A stretch of DNA of 64,000 bases from Vreelandella piezotolerans (GTDB lineage: Bacteria > Pseudomonadota > Gammaproteobacteria > Pseudomonadales > Halomonadaceae): contig NZ_CP048602.1 of NCBI RefSeq assembly GCF_012427705.1, positions 3,472,001-3,536,000 on the forward strand, given 5' to 3'. Of the stretch, positions 17,142-26,136 are shown piece after piece. The position numbers and the translations under genes were made by a program. Numbering within the stretch: position 1 is the stretch's first letter; every line of letters begins with the position of its first letter. A model generated the notes under the pieces. That model saw only the letters and a program-made list of their open reading frames with translations. It ran no database searches and was not told where the DNA came from.

Positions 17142-18107
17142 TCATGCGTGCTGCTCGGCCATAAAGCTATCGATGATTTGGGTAAAATCAGCGTCGCCTA
17201 CAAAGCCAAGCTGGCTCGCTTTGGCGGTTTCGAAGCGGGCGGGCCAGCTGGCCACGATGGCTTCGATGCGCGAATCGGGAACATGCTGAACGAGCGCTAG
17301 AGCCTGCTCCCCGGCCGCCTTACGAAGGGCTTCGAGCATTTCGGCCACGCTCACCGTGATCCCCGGCAGCATGAAGGCGCGAAACGGTGCCAAGGCTTCA
17401 CGGGGCACCTGAGCGCCGTGTACCAGCGCATCCACCACTTTACCCGGCGACATCACGAACATTTCAAGGGTGGTGGGCACGGGGCAGATGGCCTCTTCGC
17501 CATTGAGCGGTTCACGCAAAATACTGGAGGCAAAGCTGGAAGCCGCGGCATTCGGGCGGCCAGGGCGGATCACGATGGTGGGCAGGCGCAGCACCAGGCC
17601 ATCGATCTCGCCGCGACGGCTGACGTCATTGATGAGCAGCTCGCACATGGCCTTTTGGGCACCGTAGGAGTTCTGCGGATGCAGTGCGGTCATGTCATCG
17701 AGCACCTCCGGTAGCGCGCCGCCGTAGGCCGCTACGGAGCTGGCCATGATGAATCGCGTGTCGCGCATACCACGGGCGCGGCAGCCTTCTAGCAGCGCTC
17801 GCGTTGCATCAAAATTGACCTGCATGCCGAGCTCTAAATCGGCTTCCGCGGCGGAGCTGACCACGGCCGCCAGGTGGTAGATCACGTCAGGGCGCTGATC
17901 TAACATCTCGTCCAATGCGTGGGGCTGGGTAATATCCACCGCTCGCGAGACCACCTTGATCGCCCTTGCCGAGGGTGACGGTGCTTCCACTTGATCGACC
18001 AGCGTGAGCTGCGTGATCGGCTTCTGACGCAGCTCGCCACGCTGGATCAACTGCTGAGCGAGGCGCTGGCCTAAAAAGCCAGCCGCGCCGGTAATGGCAA
18101 TATGCAT
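17142..18107 (-). CDS. denD: D-erythronate dehydrogenase
   Basis: A 321-residue short-chain (extended SDR/epimerase-fold) NAD-dependent dehydrogenase that oxidises D-erythronate to its 2-oxo acid. The cofactor motif is GAAGFLG (7-13), and the catalytic S123-Y148-xxx-K152 set is visible in MASSVAAYGG and NSYGAQKAMCE. The ALPEVLDDMT and FMLPGITVSVAEMLEAL regions are typical of the DenD group. It lies after otnI in the operon, which provides the isomerase for its product. Assignment rests on both the family resemblance and the fixed neighbourhood. Confidence 0.88.
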   Translation of the reverse strand: MHIAITGAAGFLGQRLAQQLIQRGELRQKPITQLTLVDQVEAPSPSARAIKVVSRAVDITQPHALDEMLDQRPDVIYHLAAVVSSAAEADLELGMQVNFDATRALLEGCRARGMRDTRFIMASSVAAYGGALPEVLDDMTALHPQNSYGAQKAMCELLINDVSRRGEIDGLVLRLPTIVIRPGRPNAAASSFASSILREPLNGEEAICPVPTTLEMFVMSPGKVVDALVHGAQVPREALAPFRAFMLPGITVSVAEMLEALRKAAGEQALALVQHVPDSRIEAIVASWPARFETAKASQLGFVGDADFTQIIDSFMAEQHA

Positions 18108-18168
18108 GATGCGACTCCTAGTGGTGCGTTGTTCTTGTATGGAAAACGTATTGGCCAGAGCGAGCGGT

Positions 18169-18966
18169 TTAATGCGTCGTTAAGCCCCAGGGCGCTCCCC
18201 ACTCCAACCCCACCCGGGTGGCCGTCTTGGGACGGTACTCACAGCCCACCCAACCGCGATAACCCAGCGCACTCAAGCGTTCAAAAATAGCGGGATAATG
18301 CACTTCGCCCACATTAGGCTCGTGGCGATCCGGCACGCCTGCGATTTGAATATGGCCAATGGCGTTAAACTGATGCTCCAGGTGGCGAATCAAATCACCA
18401 TCCATGATTTGGCAGTGGTAAAGGTCGAACTGAAGCTTGAGATTCCTGGCACCCACCGCTTCCAGTACCGCCATGGCCTGGGCCTGGCGGGAGAGAAAAA
18501 AGCCCGGCATATCACGGGTATTGATCGGCTCGATCAGGATGTCTTTGCCTACTTTGGCCGCCTCGTTAGCGGCAAAGCGCAGGTTGCGAATATAAGTGGC
18601 GTGGTGCTCCGCATGGGTGGCGGCATCCGCGTTGTCCGGTAACAGCCCCGCCATGGCATGAACCCTCGGGCAGCCGAGCGCCTCGGCGTAGCTCAGCGCA
18701 GCGGTCATCGAATCGCGAAACTCGGCTTCCCGGCCCGGCAGGCTGGCCAGGCCGCGCTCACCGGCATCCCAATCTCCCGGCGGCAAATTAAACAGCACCT
18801 GTTCCAGCTGGGCTTCTTTTAAGGCGTGCTGTATGTCGCTGGCGGCAAACGCATAGGGGAACAGATATTCGACCCCTTTAAAGCCGGCCTCGGCGGCGGC
18901 GGCAAAGCGGTCGAGAAAAGCGTGTTCGTTGAACAGCATGCTGAGGTTGGCGGCTAATCGAATCAT
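18169..18966 (-). CDS. otnI: 2-oxo-tetronate isomerase
   Basis: A 265-residue TIM-barrel enzyme of the hydroxypyruvate-isomerase-like group (xylose isomerase superfamily). It converts 2-oxo-tetronate to 3-oxo-tetronate, the shared step after LtnD and DenD. Visible metal-site regions are ILIEPINTRDMPGFFLS (about 141-157), LQFDLYHCQIMDGD and HIQIAGVPDRHEPN, with WVGCEYRP at the end. The related Hyi function on hydroxypyruvate is the alternative, but the otnK-otnC context favours OtnI. Confidence 0.87.
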   Translation of the reverse strand: MIRLAANLSMLFNEHAFLDRFAAAAEAGFKGVEYLFPYAFAASDIQHALKEAQLEQVLFNLPPGDWDAGERGLASLPGREAEFRDSMTAALSYAEALGCPRVHAMAGLLPDNADAATHAEHHATYIRNLRFAANEAAKVGKDILIEPINTRDMPGFFLSRQAQAMAVLEAVGARNLKLQFDLYHCQIMDGDLIRHLEHQFNAIGHIQIAGVPDRHEPNVGEVHYPAIFERLSALGYRGWVGCEYRPKTATRVGLEWGAPWGLTTH

Positions 18967-19029
18967 GGGGCGCTCTTGTCGTTATGGGCGTTATTAAGTG
19001 CTTTATTAAGTTCTTTATTCAGTGGGTCG

Positions 19030-19689
19030 TTAGTCGCGTGGAAAACGCGCTTCCAGCTCGACCACTTGTTCGGGGGTTAACCCTCGCGGGTTTTCACCCC
19101 GCAGCAGCAGGTAAAGCTTGGCGGTCTCTTCCAGCTCTTCGGTGGCGTACACCGCCGCTTCGAGGGTTTTGCCTGCCACCACTGGGCCGTGGTTGGCCAG
19201 CAACACCGCGCTGTGCTTACCCGCTAACCCGCGCACGGCCTCCCCCAATTGAGGGTCGCCAGGAATGTGGTATGGAATTAACGGCAGCTTACCCACCCGC
19301 ATCACGTAGTAGGCGGTGAGCGGCGGAATGCAGTCGCAGGGGTCTACTCCCGGCAGGCACGACACCGCCACCGAGTGGGTGGAGTGCAGGTGCACGATGG
19401 CACCGGACTGCGGGCGCTCGTCGTACATCGCCATGTGCAGGAACTGCTCCTTGGTGGGCGCATCGCCGCTGAGCAGTTGGCCATGCTGATCCAGGTGCGA
19501 AATACGCGCCGGATCCAGCCGCCCCAAGCAGGCATTGGTGGGCGTCATCAGCCAGCCGCCATCGTCCAGCCGCACGCTGATATTGCCGCTAGAGCCCATG
19601 GTCAGGCCACGATCAAACAGCGATTTACCGAGCGTACTGATCTGCTCACGCAGGGTGTTCTGGTGATGATGACGCAGGTGCACACTCAT
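19030..19689 (-). CDS. otnC: 3-oxo-tetronate 4-phosphate decarboxylase
   Basis: A 219-residue class II aldolase-fold, metal-dependent decarboxylase that converts 3-oxo-tetronate 4-phosphate to dihydroxyacetone phosphate and CO2. Family signatures are GSSGNISVRLDDGGWLMTP (about 32-50), the zinc-binding HLHSTHS (about 99-105) and NHGPVVAGK (about 165-173). The start overlaps the end of otnK by 4 bp, so the kinase and decarboxylase are coupled. Fuculose-phosphate aldolases share the fold, but the operon decides the call. Confidence 0.9.
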   Translation of the reverse strand: MSVHLRHHHQNTLREQISTLGKSLFDRGLTMGSSGNISVRLDDGGWLMTPTNACLGRLDPARISHLDQHGQLLSGDAPTKEQFLHMAMYDERPQSGAIVHLHSTHSVAVSCLPGVDPCDCIPPLTAYYVMRVGKLPLIPYHIPGDPQLGEAVRGLAGKHSAVLLANHGPVVAGKTLEAAVYATEELEETAKLYLLLRGENPRGLTPEQVVELEARFPRD

Positions 19690-20981
19690 GCCAGCACCTC
19701 AAACGCACGGGTGAAGAAGTCCACGCCGCCAAAGTTGCCGGACTTCAGCGCCAGCGACAGTGGCGCTTCGCGGCCTGCTAGCGGGGCTTGGGTCCAGGGC
19801 ACGCCGGGGTCGATTTGCTCACCGATCCGCAGGGTCGTCACGCCTAACGCGGAGACCACCGCGCCGGAGGTTTCGCCGCCCGCTACCAGCAGTCGGCCCA
19901 CGCCTTCGTTGACTAACGTCACCGCCAGTTGGCTCAATGCCGCTTCGACCAGGCACCCTGCTCGCTCAACGCCGAGTGACGCTTGCGCGCTTTTCACTTT
20001 TTCTGGATCCGCCGAGGCGTACAGTAATACCGGCACACTGTCGGCTAGCCGCTGCCGCGCAAACGCGAGCGCCTGGTCTTTCTGGTGCTCGCCTTCTGCT
20101 AGCGCCAGCGGGTCCAGGGCAAAACCACCGCCAGGGTGCTTGGCCAAAAAGTCGGCCACCTGCGCCAGCGTGGCCCGTGAACAGCTGCCCGACAGCACCA
20201 GGGCACCGCCAGCAGCCGACGCTAGACGCCCAGGCTCGGCAACGCTCTCTAACCAACCAAGTGCGCGATACTGAGCGGGCAGTGCCTGGCCCAGGCCGGA
20301 ACCGCCGGTGACCAGCGCCATCTTCGCCGTGGCTTCGGCCAGCACGTCCAAATCCTGCTCATCCAAGCTATCGCAGATCACATGGCGCACGCCTTGCTCG
20401 GCAAGGGTCGACAGATGCGCGCGGGCTGCCTCTGCCCCTTTGGCGAGCACTGCCCGGTTGGCCAAGCCCACCGAATGTAGCGTTTGGCGAGAGAGCACGC
20501 GAACCAGATCGGCATCCTGCATGGGGTTGAGCGGGTGGTGCTGCATGCCGCTGTCGTTCAGCAATCGGTCACCGACAAACAGATGGCCTTGGTACACCGT
20601 GCGGCCATTAATAGGGAATGCAGGCGCCATCACCGTTTGGTCGGCTTGAAGCCGTTCCAGCAGGGCATCGGCCACGGGGCCAATGTTGCCCTCGTCGGTA
20701 GAGTCGAAGGTGGAGCAGTACTTGAAAAACAGCTGGAGAGCGCCCTGATCGCGCAGCCACTCAAGTGCTGCCAGAGAATCGGTCACGGCGTCTTGCACTG
20801 GGCAGGAGCGGGACTTGAGCGCGACCACGACCGCATCGACATCGTGCAAGTCCACCGCTTCTTGCGGCACACCAATCACCTGTAGGCAGCGCATGCCACC
20901 ACGCACCAAGTTATTGGCGAGATCAGTGGCCCCGGTAAAGTCGTCGGCGATAGCGCCCAACACGATTCCCTGATGGCTCAT
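19686..20981 (-). CDS. otnK: 3-oxo-tetronate kinase (DUF1537 family)
   Basis: A 431-residue two-domain four-carbon acid sugar kinase that phosphorylates 3-oxo-tetronate at C4 using ATP. The N-terminal substrate domain begins with GAIADDFTGATDLANNLVRGG (about 9-29). The C-terminal nucleotide domain carries LLVAGGETSGAVVSALG near 375-391, the typical glycine-rich ATP segment. Its last bases overlap otnC by 4 bp, and its first base is shared with the end of ltnD. Confidence 0.93.
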   Translation of the reverse strand: MSHQGIVLGAIADDFTGATDLANNLVRGGMRCLQVIGVPQEAVDLHDVDAVVVALKSRSCPVQDAVTDSLAALEWLRDQGALQLFFKYCSTFDSTDEGNIGPVADALLERLQADQTVMAPAFPINGRTVYQGHLFVGDRLLNDSGMQHHPLNPMQDADLVRVLSRQTLHSVGLANRAVLAKGAEAARAHLSTLAEQGVRHVICDSLDEQDLDVLAEATAKMALVTGGSGLGQALPAQYRALGWLESVAEPGRLASAAGGALVLSGSCSRATLAQVADFLAKHPGGGFALDPLALAEGEHQKDQALAFARQRLADSVPVLLYASADPEKVKSAQASLGVERAGCLVEAALSQLAVTLVNEGVGRLLVAGGETSGAVVSALGVTTLRIGEQIDPGVPWTQAPLAGREAPLSLALKSGNFGGVDFFTRAFEVLA

Positions 20982-21916
20982 TACTTCGCTCCCTCGGCAT
21001 CGTTGGCCGCTTCTGGCAACGCAATACCCGATAAGCGCTGATAGACCTTGATCACCGCTGAGTCATCTTCCCGCCCAAAACCTGCGCCGCTGGCTGCGGT
21101 AAATTGCTGCAACGCGCTGGCAGCCACCGGTGTTGCGAGTGACAGCTCACGGCCTGTTTGATGAACAATATTGAGGTCTTTGACGAAGATATCGACCGCC
21201 GATAGCGGCGTGTAATCACCGCTCAAGATATGCGGCACGCGGTTCTCGAACATCCAGGAGTTACCCGCCGAATGGGTAATCACCTCATAAATCACCTCGG
21301 GGTCGAGGCCCATACGAATACCCAGCGCCATCGCCTCGGCCGCGGTGGCAATATGCACGCCCGCCAGCAGCTGATTGACCAGCTTCATGCTGGAACCTAC
21401 CCCTGGGATATCGCCTAAGCGATACACTTTGGCCGCCATGGCATCTAATACCCGCTGCGCTTTGTTGAACACTTCTGGCTGACCAGAGGCCATTACCGAT
21501 AAATCACCGCTTTTGGCCTTGGCAGCGCCACCGCTAATGGGCGCATCCAGCATCCACAGTCCCACCGCGGAAAGACGTTCACCTAGCTGCTTAGCTTGGC
21601 TGGGTGCCACGGTGGCGCATTGCAAGATCACACTACCCGGCGCTAGGTGGGCAACCACGCCCTGTGCCCCGAAAAGCACTTCTTCAGCCTGTTGGCCATT
21701 CACAACAATCACCAACACAACGTCACAGTGGGCGAGCTCGGCAGGCGTTGCGACACTCTTGCCGCCAGCAGCGCTGAATACTTCGCGTGCACCGCTGGCA
21801 ATATCACAGCCGGTGACCTGAAAACCTCTGCTCAGTAGCGCAGTGGCAGTGCCCATACCCATGGCACCTAAGCCAATCACACCGACTTGCTGGGATTGCT
21901 GTTGATCTTGACTCAC
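20981..21916 (-). CDS. ltnD: L-threonate dehydrogenase
   Basis: A 311-residue beta-hydroxyacid dehydrogenase oxidising L-threonate to 2-oxo-tetronate with NAD. The cofactor motif is VGVIGLGAMGMG (11-22), the substrate loop keeps SGG (128-130 in DAPISGGAAKA) and the catalytic lysine is K178 in SSMKLVNQLL. It is the first gene of the leftward operon. Its promoter faces the LacI-family gene across a 157-bp gap holding a double operator. The neighbouring otnK, otnC and otnI fix the function more firmly than the family alone would. Confidence 0.9.
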   Translation of the reverse strand: MSQDQQQSQQVGVIGLGAMGMGTATALLSRGFQVTGCDIASGAREVFSAAGGKSVATPAELAHCDVVLVIVVNGQQAEEVLFGAQGVVAHLAPGSVILQCATVAPSQAKQLGERLSAVGLWMLDAPISGGAAKAKSGDLSVMASGQPEVFNKAQRVLDAMAAKVYRLGDIPGVGSSMKLVNQLLAGVHIATAAEAMALGIRMGLDPEVIYEVITHSAGNSWMFENRVPHILSGDYTPLSAVDIFVKDLNIVHQTGRELSLATPVAASALQQFTAASGAGFGREDDSAVIKVYQRLSGIALPEAANDAEGAK

Positions 21917-21984
21917 CTGCCGCTACCTCACTGTTGTTGTTTTTAGCAGCCACGTTTAGCAAGGCTGCTCGAAGCTTTCATCAT

Positions 21985-22020
21985 CGAATGGTAGCGCTGT
22001 CATGATAGCGCTACCATTCG
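21985..22020. promoter_or_regulatory. Double LacI-family operator between ltnD and its regulator
   Basis: CGAATGGTAGCGCT (21985-21998) and AGCGCTACCATTCG (22007-22020) are perfect inverted copies. Read another way, there are two 16-bp LacI-type palindromes, ATGGTAGCGCTGTCAT (21988-22003) and ATGATAGCGCTACCAT (22002-22017), sharing two bases with centres 14 bp apart. The half-site resembles operators of GntR-like members of the LacI family. Confidence 0.82.
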
Positions 22021-22073
22021 TTTTAGATTATTCTTTTCGTCATCACAAGCTGAACAATAGGGGCGTTCGACCA

Positions 22074-23108
22074 ATGTCTAGAGACTTTTCGCATGCTGCT
22101 AAGCAGCGTCGTCGCTCAGATCAAGTGACGCTCAGCCAAGTGGCTGAAGCTGCGGGCGTCTCACCGATTACTGCTTCTCGAGCGCTTAATCATCCTGAAA
22201 AAGTCAGCGAACGCACGCGCAATAGCGTACTAGAAGCGGTTGAGCAGTTGGGCTATGTGCCCAACCTCGTGGCAGGCAGCCTCGCCTCCTCGCGCTCGAA
22301 ACTGATCGCCGTCATCGTGCCCTCCTTGATCAACACCGTGTTCGTCGAAGTCATCAAAGGCTTACAAGAGACCTTGGAGGCCGAGGGGTATCAAATACTG
22401 CTGGGCAACACGGATTACGACTTAGACCGCGAATATCAGTTGGTGCGCACGTTCTTAGGCTGGTCATGCTCGGCACTGATTACCGCTGGGCTGCGCCATA
22501 ACCACGCCTGCCAGACCCTGTTGAACAACTGGGATCATCCCATCATGGAAGTGATGGAGCTGGGCAAAGGCATGGACTTGAACGTCGGACTGGATCACGT
22601 GGCGGCTGGGCGCTGCATGGCGAACCATCTGGTCGATCAAGGCTATCGCCATATTGTTTATGTGGGCGCGCGGCTCACTCAGGATTACCGAGCAGGCATG
22701 CGCTACGAAGGGCATAAAGAGGTACTGCAGGCACAAGGACTCGAATCCCCCTTGGTAGAACTCGACACCCTCGGCAGCCTACAAGCGGGAGCAGAGAGTT
22801 TACAGCAGGTACTCACGCACTATCCCCAAACACAGGCCATTCACTTTGCCAATGACGACCTAGCTGCAGGCGCACTACTCGCCGCACAGCGCCAAGGTCT
22901 CAATGTTCCGGACGACATCGCAATTGCCGGTTTCAACGGCCTGCCGCTTGGCCAGCACGTGACGCCACAGCTCACCACCATTCTCTCCCCGAGAGAAGAG
23001 ATGGGACGCCTCGCTGCGAAAGAACTCATTAGACGACTCAGCGGCAAAAACGTCTACCGTCGCCAGCACGATGTGGGGTTTACGCTGCAAATGGGTGGCA
23101 GTACTTGA
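22074..23108 (+). CDS. LacI/GntR-type repressor of the tetronate operon
   Basis: A 344-residue LacI-family regulator. The DNA-binding domain (about 17-70) contains VTLSQVAEAAGVSPITASRAL and the hinge helix region YVPNLVAGSLASSRS. The remainder is a periplasmic-binding-protein-like effector domain ending with promoter-distal LSPREEMGRLAAKELIRRL. ATG 22074 is chosen: AGGGG precedes it by about 10 bases and the motif spacing fits, while a longer frame from 22002 starts inside the operator. The effector is probably a tetronate or pathway intermediate (inference from divergent position). Confidence 0.9.
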   Translation: MSRDFSHAAKQRRRSDQVTLSQVAEAAGVSPITASRALNHPEKVSERTRNSVLEAVEQLGYVPNLVAGSLASSRSKLIAVIVPSLINTVFVEVIKGLQETLEAEGYQILLGNTDYDLDREYQLVRTFLGWSCSALITAGLRHNHACQTLLNNWDHPIMEVMELGKGMDLNVGLDHVAAGRCMANHLVDQGYRHIVYVGARLTQDYRAGMRYEGHKEVLQAQGLESPLVELDTLGSLQAGAESLQQVLTHYPQTQAIHFANDDLAAGALLAAQRQGLNVPDDIAIAGFNGLPLGQHVTPQLTTILSPREEMGRLAAKELIRRLSGKNVYRRQHDVGFTLQMGGST

Positions 23109-23123
23109 AAACCGTATTGAAGC

Positions 23124-23149
23124 GGGCAGTGCTTCAATCAACACTGCCC
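23124..23149. terminator. Candidate bidirectional terminator between the LacI gene and phoX
   Basis: GGGCAGTG (23124-23131) pairs with CACTGCCC (23142-23149) between two convergent genes. No U-run is present on either side, so termination efficiency is doubtful. Confidence 0.4.
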
Positions 23150-23159
23150 ACGGGCTGAC

Positions 23160-25289
23160 TTACACCCCCACCGGCCCTCCATCGCGCTTCTGGATGACCA
23201 CGGTGGCCGCACGCGGGCGCACCTGGCCACTCGCTGACGCAGTGGCGTCTTGCACTAAGGCATTGCCATCTGCTGGCCAATTACCGGGGTGTTGGATGTT
23301 GATAAACAGCGCGGTTTTATCCGGCGTGGCAAAGATACCGGTGACTTCGCAGCCGTTCGGACCCACCGCAAAGCGCTTGAGCTGCTGCTGGTTGCTGCTG
23401 TTGATGACCGGGCCCGTGCCGCGAATGTCGTCCAGCCCGTTGGGTACCACGGCCAAAAGCTGATCGTTGGTATGCTCGGTAACACTTTCGTAGCCGTTGT
23501 CGGTTTGAATCCACAGAATACCTTGGCCACCGTCGCGCTCATCGAACCACAGGCCATCGGGGCTGGCAAACTGGTTCATCTCGTTCAAACCTGAGTGATT
23601 GTCCGCATCGTCAGCCGCCGCGCCGAACACGAAGACCTCCCAGGTAAAGGCGTTGGGCAACCGGCTCTCCCGCCAACGGATCACGTGCCCGGCTTCGTTA
23701 TTGGCACGGGGGTTCGCGGCGTTCACGGGCGCCGTTGCGAAACCTACTCCCGGCTCGGCCAGCTCGCTGCCATCGTTGGTGAGGGTCGCATCGCTGCCCT
23801 CTTCGCTGCGCTGGGAGTTATTGGTGAGCGTCAGGTACACCTCGCCGGAGGCCGGATCCACCGTCGCCCATTCGGGACGGTCCATTGGCGTTGCGCCCAT
23901 GAGGTCGGCCGCATCGCAGGTATTGATGATGATGCCCGCCAGGTCGTTCTCGGCTAGGCCAAGTGCGGCAGCTAGCGTGCGACCATCCTGAGTTTTGGCA
24001 CTCGGTGTGAGCGGCAGCCACTCGCCGCTACCATCGGCATGGAAGCGCGCCACGTACAGCGTGCCGTTATCCATATATTTGCTGCCAATGGCGAGACGGT
24101 CGTACTCCGCGCCGGGACGGTTGGCATCGGCGGGATCCCAGGCGGCATCAGAGACGTATTTGTAGACGTATTCGTTGCGGGCATCGTGGCCTGAATAGAA
24201 AACGATCGGCTTGCCCGCTTCTAACTTGCCCAACCAGCACCCTTCATGACGAAAACGCCCCAGCGCCGTGCGTTTCACCGCGCGAGCACCGCTATAGGGG
24301 TCGACTTCGACCTGGTAGCCGAAGGTACGCGCTTCGTTGCGGTAGTCATCTTCGGCACGCTCACCGTGCGGGGTGATGTCAAAGCGCGCGAACTCGCCGT
24401 TCTGCTCTGTCGCGTCGCCTGCCGAGGTATCCCAACCGTAGCGGCTTTTATCGGTGGGAATACCGATGCGTGCATCGTCTTGGAAGCGCTCGCCACGGTT
24501 GACGAAGATATCGGGCCAGTTCTCTTCACAGGCGATATAGGTGCCCCAGGGGGTCACGCCGTTACCACAGTTGTTGTTAGTACCTCGGGTTTGCGTGCCG
24601 TCAGGGGAGAATTGGGTTTTCACATAGTCGCTACCGGCCACGGGGCCGGCAAGGTCCATCACCGTGGCGCTGGTGAAGCGGCGGTTATAGGGAGAGTCGG
24701 TCACGTGCGACCACTGCCCGCTGGCGTTTTTTTCAACCTCCACGAGGGTGACGCCATGGGCGTTGATTTCGGTGCGCGACTCTTCCGCCGGGCGTTTGCC
24801 TCCCGCATTGGTAGGGCCACCCTGGGGCGCCCATAGCGCATCCTGCTCGATATACTCATTGTTGAGCGCTAGCACGAAACGCCGCGACGCGCTGTCGACA
24901 TCCAAGGCGAATCCGGCCATACCATCGTGGTTCATGCCAACGCTATCGGCCTGGCGCTCGGCGGTCATGTGTAGTTCGGGCTGCCACTCTGCGGATGGGG
25001 TGAGCGGCGTGCCCCAGGGCACCAGCACCTGGGCCACATAGCCTTCCGGTACCACCACCGCATCAGTGCGAGAACCACGCACCGCTTCAAATGCGAGAGT
25101 CAGCGGCGTCTTGGCCTGCTCGCCTGCTAGCGCTTGGGCTGCGCCGCCAAACCCCAACATCGACGACGCCGCCAGCCCCAGGCCGCCCCGCATCACATCG
25201 CGCCGAGAGACGTACTTTGCCAGTACCTCGGCAAATGGCTGGTTATGGCTGTGGTTAAACAGGCGGTGATCTTCGATTGCCTTGCTCAT
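23160..25289 (-). CDS. phoX: PhoX-family (DUF839) Tat-exported phosphatase
   Basis: A 709-residue protein with a Tat signal (SRRDVMRGG around 28-36, then a hydrophobic stretch ending AQALA), so it is folded in the cytoplasm and exported to the periplasm. The body is the DUF839 beta-propeller. PhoX enzymes are calcium- and iron-dependent phosphomonoesterases; family regions such as NNNCGNGVTPWGTYIACEENW (about 239-259), HEGCWLGKLE and WIQTDNGYE are present. A Pho-box-like sequence lies about 70 bases upstream of the ATG, consistent with phosphate control. It is convergent with the LacI gene. Not all DUF839 members have shown phosphatase activity. Confidence 0.85.
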   Translation of the reverse strand: MSKAIEDHRLFNHSHNQPFAEVLAKYVSRRDVMRGGLGLAASSMLGFGGAAQALAGEQAKTPLTLAFEAVRGSRTDAVVVPEGYVAQVLVPWGTPLTPSAEWQPELHMTAERQADSVGMNHDGMAGFALDVDSASRRFVLALNNEYIEQDALWAPQGGPTNAGGKRPAEESRTEINAHGVTLVEVEKNASGQWSHVTDSPYNRRFTSATVMDLAGPVAGSDYVKTQFSPDGTQTRGTNNNCGNGVTPWGTYIACEENWPDIFVNRGERFQDDARIGIPTDKSRYGWDTSAGDATEQNGEFARFDITPHGERAEDDYRNEARTFGYQVEVDPYSGARAVKRTALGRFRHEGCWLGKLEAGKPIVFYSGHDARNEYVYKYVSDAAWDPADANRPGAEYDRLAIGSKYMDNGTLYVARFHADGSGEWLPLTPSAKTQDGRTLAAALGLAENDLAGIIINTCDAADLMGATPMDRPEWATVDPASGEVYLTLTNNSQRSEEGSDATLTNDGSELAEPGVGFATAPVNAANPRANNEAGHVIRWRESRLPNAFTWEVFVFGAAADDADNHSGLNEMNQFASPDGLWFDERDGGQGILWIQTDNGYESVTEHTNDQLLAVVPNGLDDIRGTGPVINSSNQQQLKRFAVGPNGCEVTGIFATPDKTALFINIQHPGNWPADGNALVQDATASASGQVRPRAATVVIQKRDGGPVGV

Positions 25290-25358
25290 GGTACTCCCCT
25301 CGTCATCATTAGCCCGTACGAACTACGTGTTGTTTTCGAGGGAGAGTATTAGGTAAAG

Positions 25359-25376
25359 ATGAAAGATGTATGACGC
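25359..25376 (-). promoter_or_regulatory. Pho-box-like site upstream of phoX
   Basis: On the minus strand the sequence reads GCGTCAT-ACAT-CTTTCAT, two 7-mers with a 4-base spacer. Compared with the PhoB consensus CTGTCAT, the repeats match at 5 and 6 of 7 positions. It lies 70 bases upstream of the phoX ATG, with TAATAC shortly downstream as a possible -10. Confidence 0.5.
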
Positions 25377-25422
25377 AATCACGACGGTTTATTGACGTCG
25401 GGCATGCCGTGGGCCATTAGGG

Positions 25423-25887
25423 CTAAATCGGCACCTTGTGGGTCGACACCACCTCCCGCAGCCCCATGAACGAACGAATCTGACGCACGCCGGGCAGGTA
25501 GAGCAACTGCTCGGCGTGTAGCCGGTTGAAGCTTTGGCTGTCCCTGGTGCGCACCAGCATGAAGTAGTCGAACTCCCCAGTAACCACGTGGCACTCCATG
25601 CAGCCCGACACTTTTTGAGCCGCCGCCTCGAACGCCGCGAAGGATTCTGGCGTCGAGCGGTCCAGCACCACGCCAATCAACACCACCATGCCGGCCTGCA
25701 GGGGCTCCGGGTTCAGGTGGGCCACGATTCGGCTGATCACCCCGTCCCGCTTGAGCTTTTCGACACGCCGCAAACAGGCCGCAGGGCTGAGGTTCACCTG
25801 CTCGGCCAGCGCCACATTGGAAAGCGTCGCATCCTCCTGAAGCAGCTTGAGAATACGCTTGTCGATACGATCCAGCTCACCGCCCAT
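25423..25887 (-). CDS. acdR: Lrp/AsnC-family regulator of ACC deaminase (AcdR-like)
   Basis: A 154-residue Lrp-type regulator: an N-terminal helix-turn-helix (about 5-50; LDRIDKRILKLLQEDATLS, then LSPAACLRRVEKLKRDGVI) and a C-terminal RAM ligand domain (about 68-145; ECHVVTGEFDYFMLVRTRD). ATG 25887 is chosen because GGAG lies 9 bases upstream and the length is typical; a longer frame to 25929 has no site. It is divergent from acdS. In Pseudomonas an Lrp-type AcdR in the same divergent position activates acdS, so the same role is inferred. Confidence 0.87.
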   Translation of the reverse strand: MGGELDRIDKRILKLLQEDATLSNVALAEQVNLSPAACLRRVEKLKRDGVISRIVAHLNPEPLQAGMVVLIGVVLDRSTPESFAAFEAAAQKVSGCMECHVVTGEFDYFMLVRTRDSQSFNRLHAEQLLYLPGVRQIRSFMGLREVVSTHKVPI

Positions 25888-26136
25888 GGCATGGGGCTCC
25901 AAGGCCCCTCCCGCTCGTTTGGCACACATTATTATTTACTCAAAGAATAAATTTACGAATTAATCAAACCTATAAACGCAATCAGACAATCCATTGTTGT
26001 TTATAAAGCCCTTGTTTCGCAACCCGCCTGAATACACTAACGCCTAATATAAACCTCAGGGAGCACGCCAACGTTCCAACCACCGTTACCCAGCGATCCT
26101 TGTCTATCGCGTTGATTGCCAATGCAGGAGCTTGCC
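25888..26136. promoter_or_regulatory. Divergent acdR-acdS control region
   Basis: A 249-bp gap. The part next to acdR is AT-rich and contains TTATT (25932-25936) mirrored by AATAA (25946-25950), the kind of degenerate AT-rich dyad that Lrp proteins bind. The acdS side ends with CAGGAG at 26125-26130. I could not fix a unique -35/-10 pair. Confidence 0.35.

Noticed and set aside
22002..22073. An upstream in-frame start for the LacI-family protein
   Set aside because: It begins within the operator and lacks a ribosome site; the ATG at 22074 gives the usual domain spacing.
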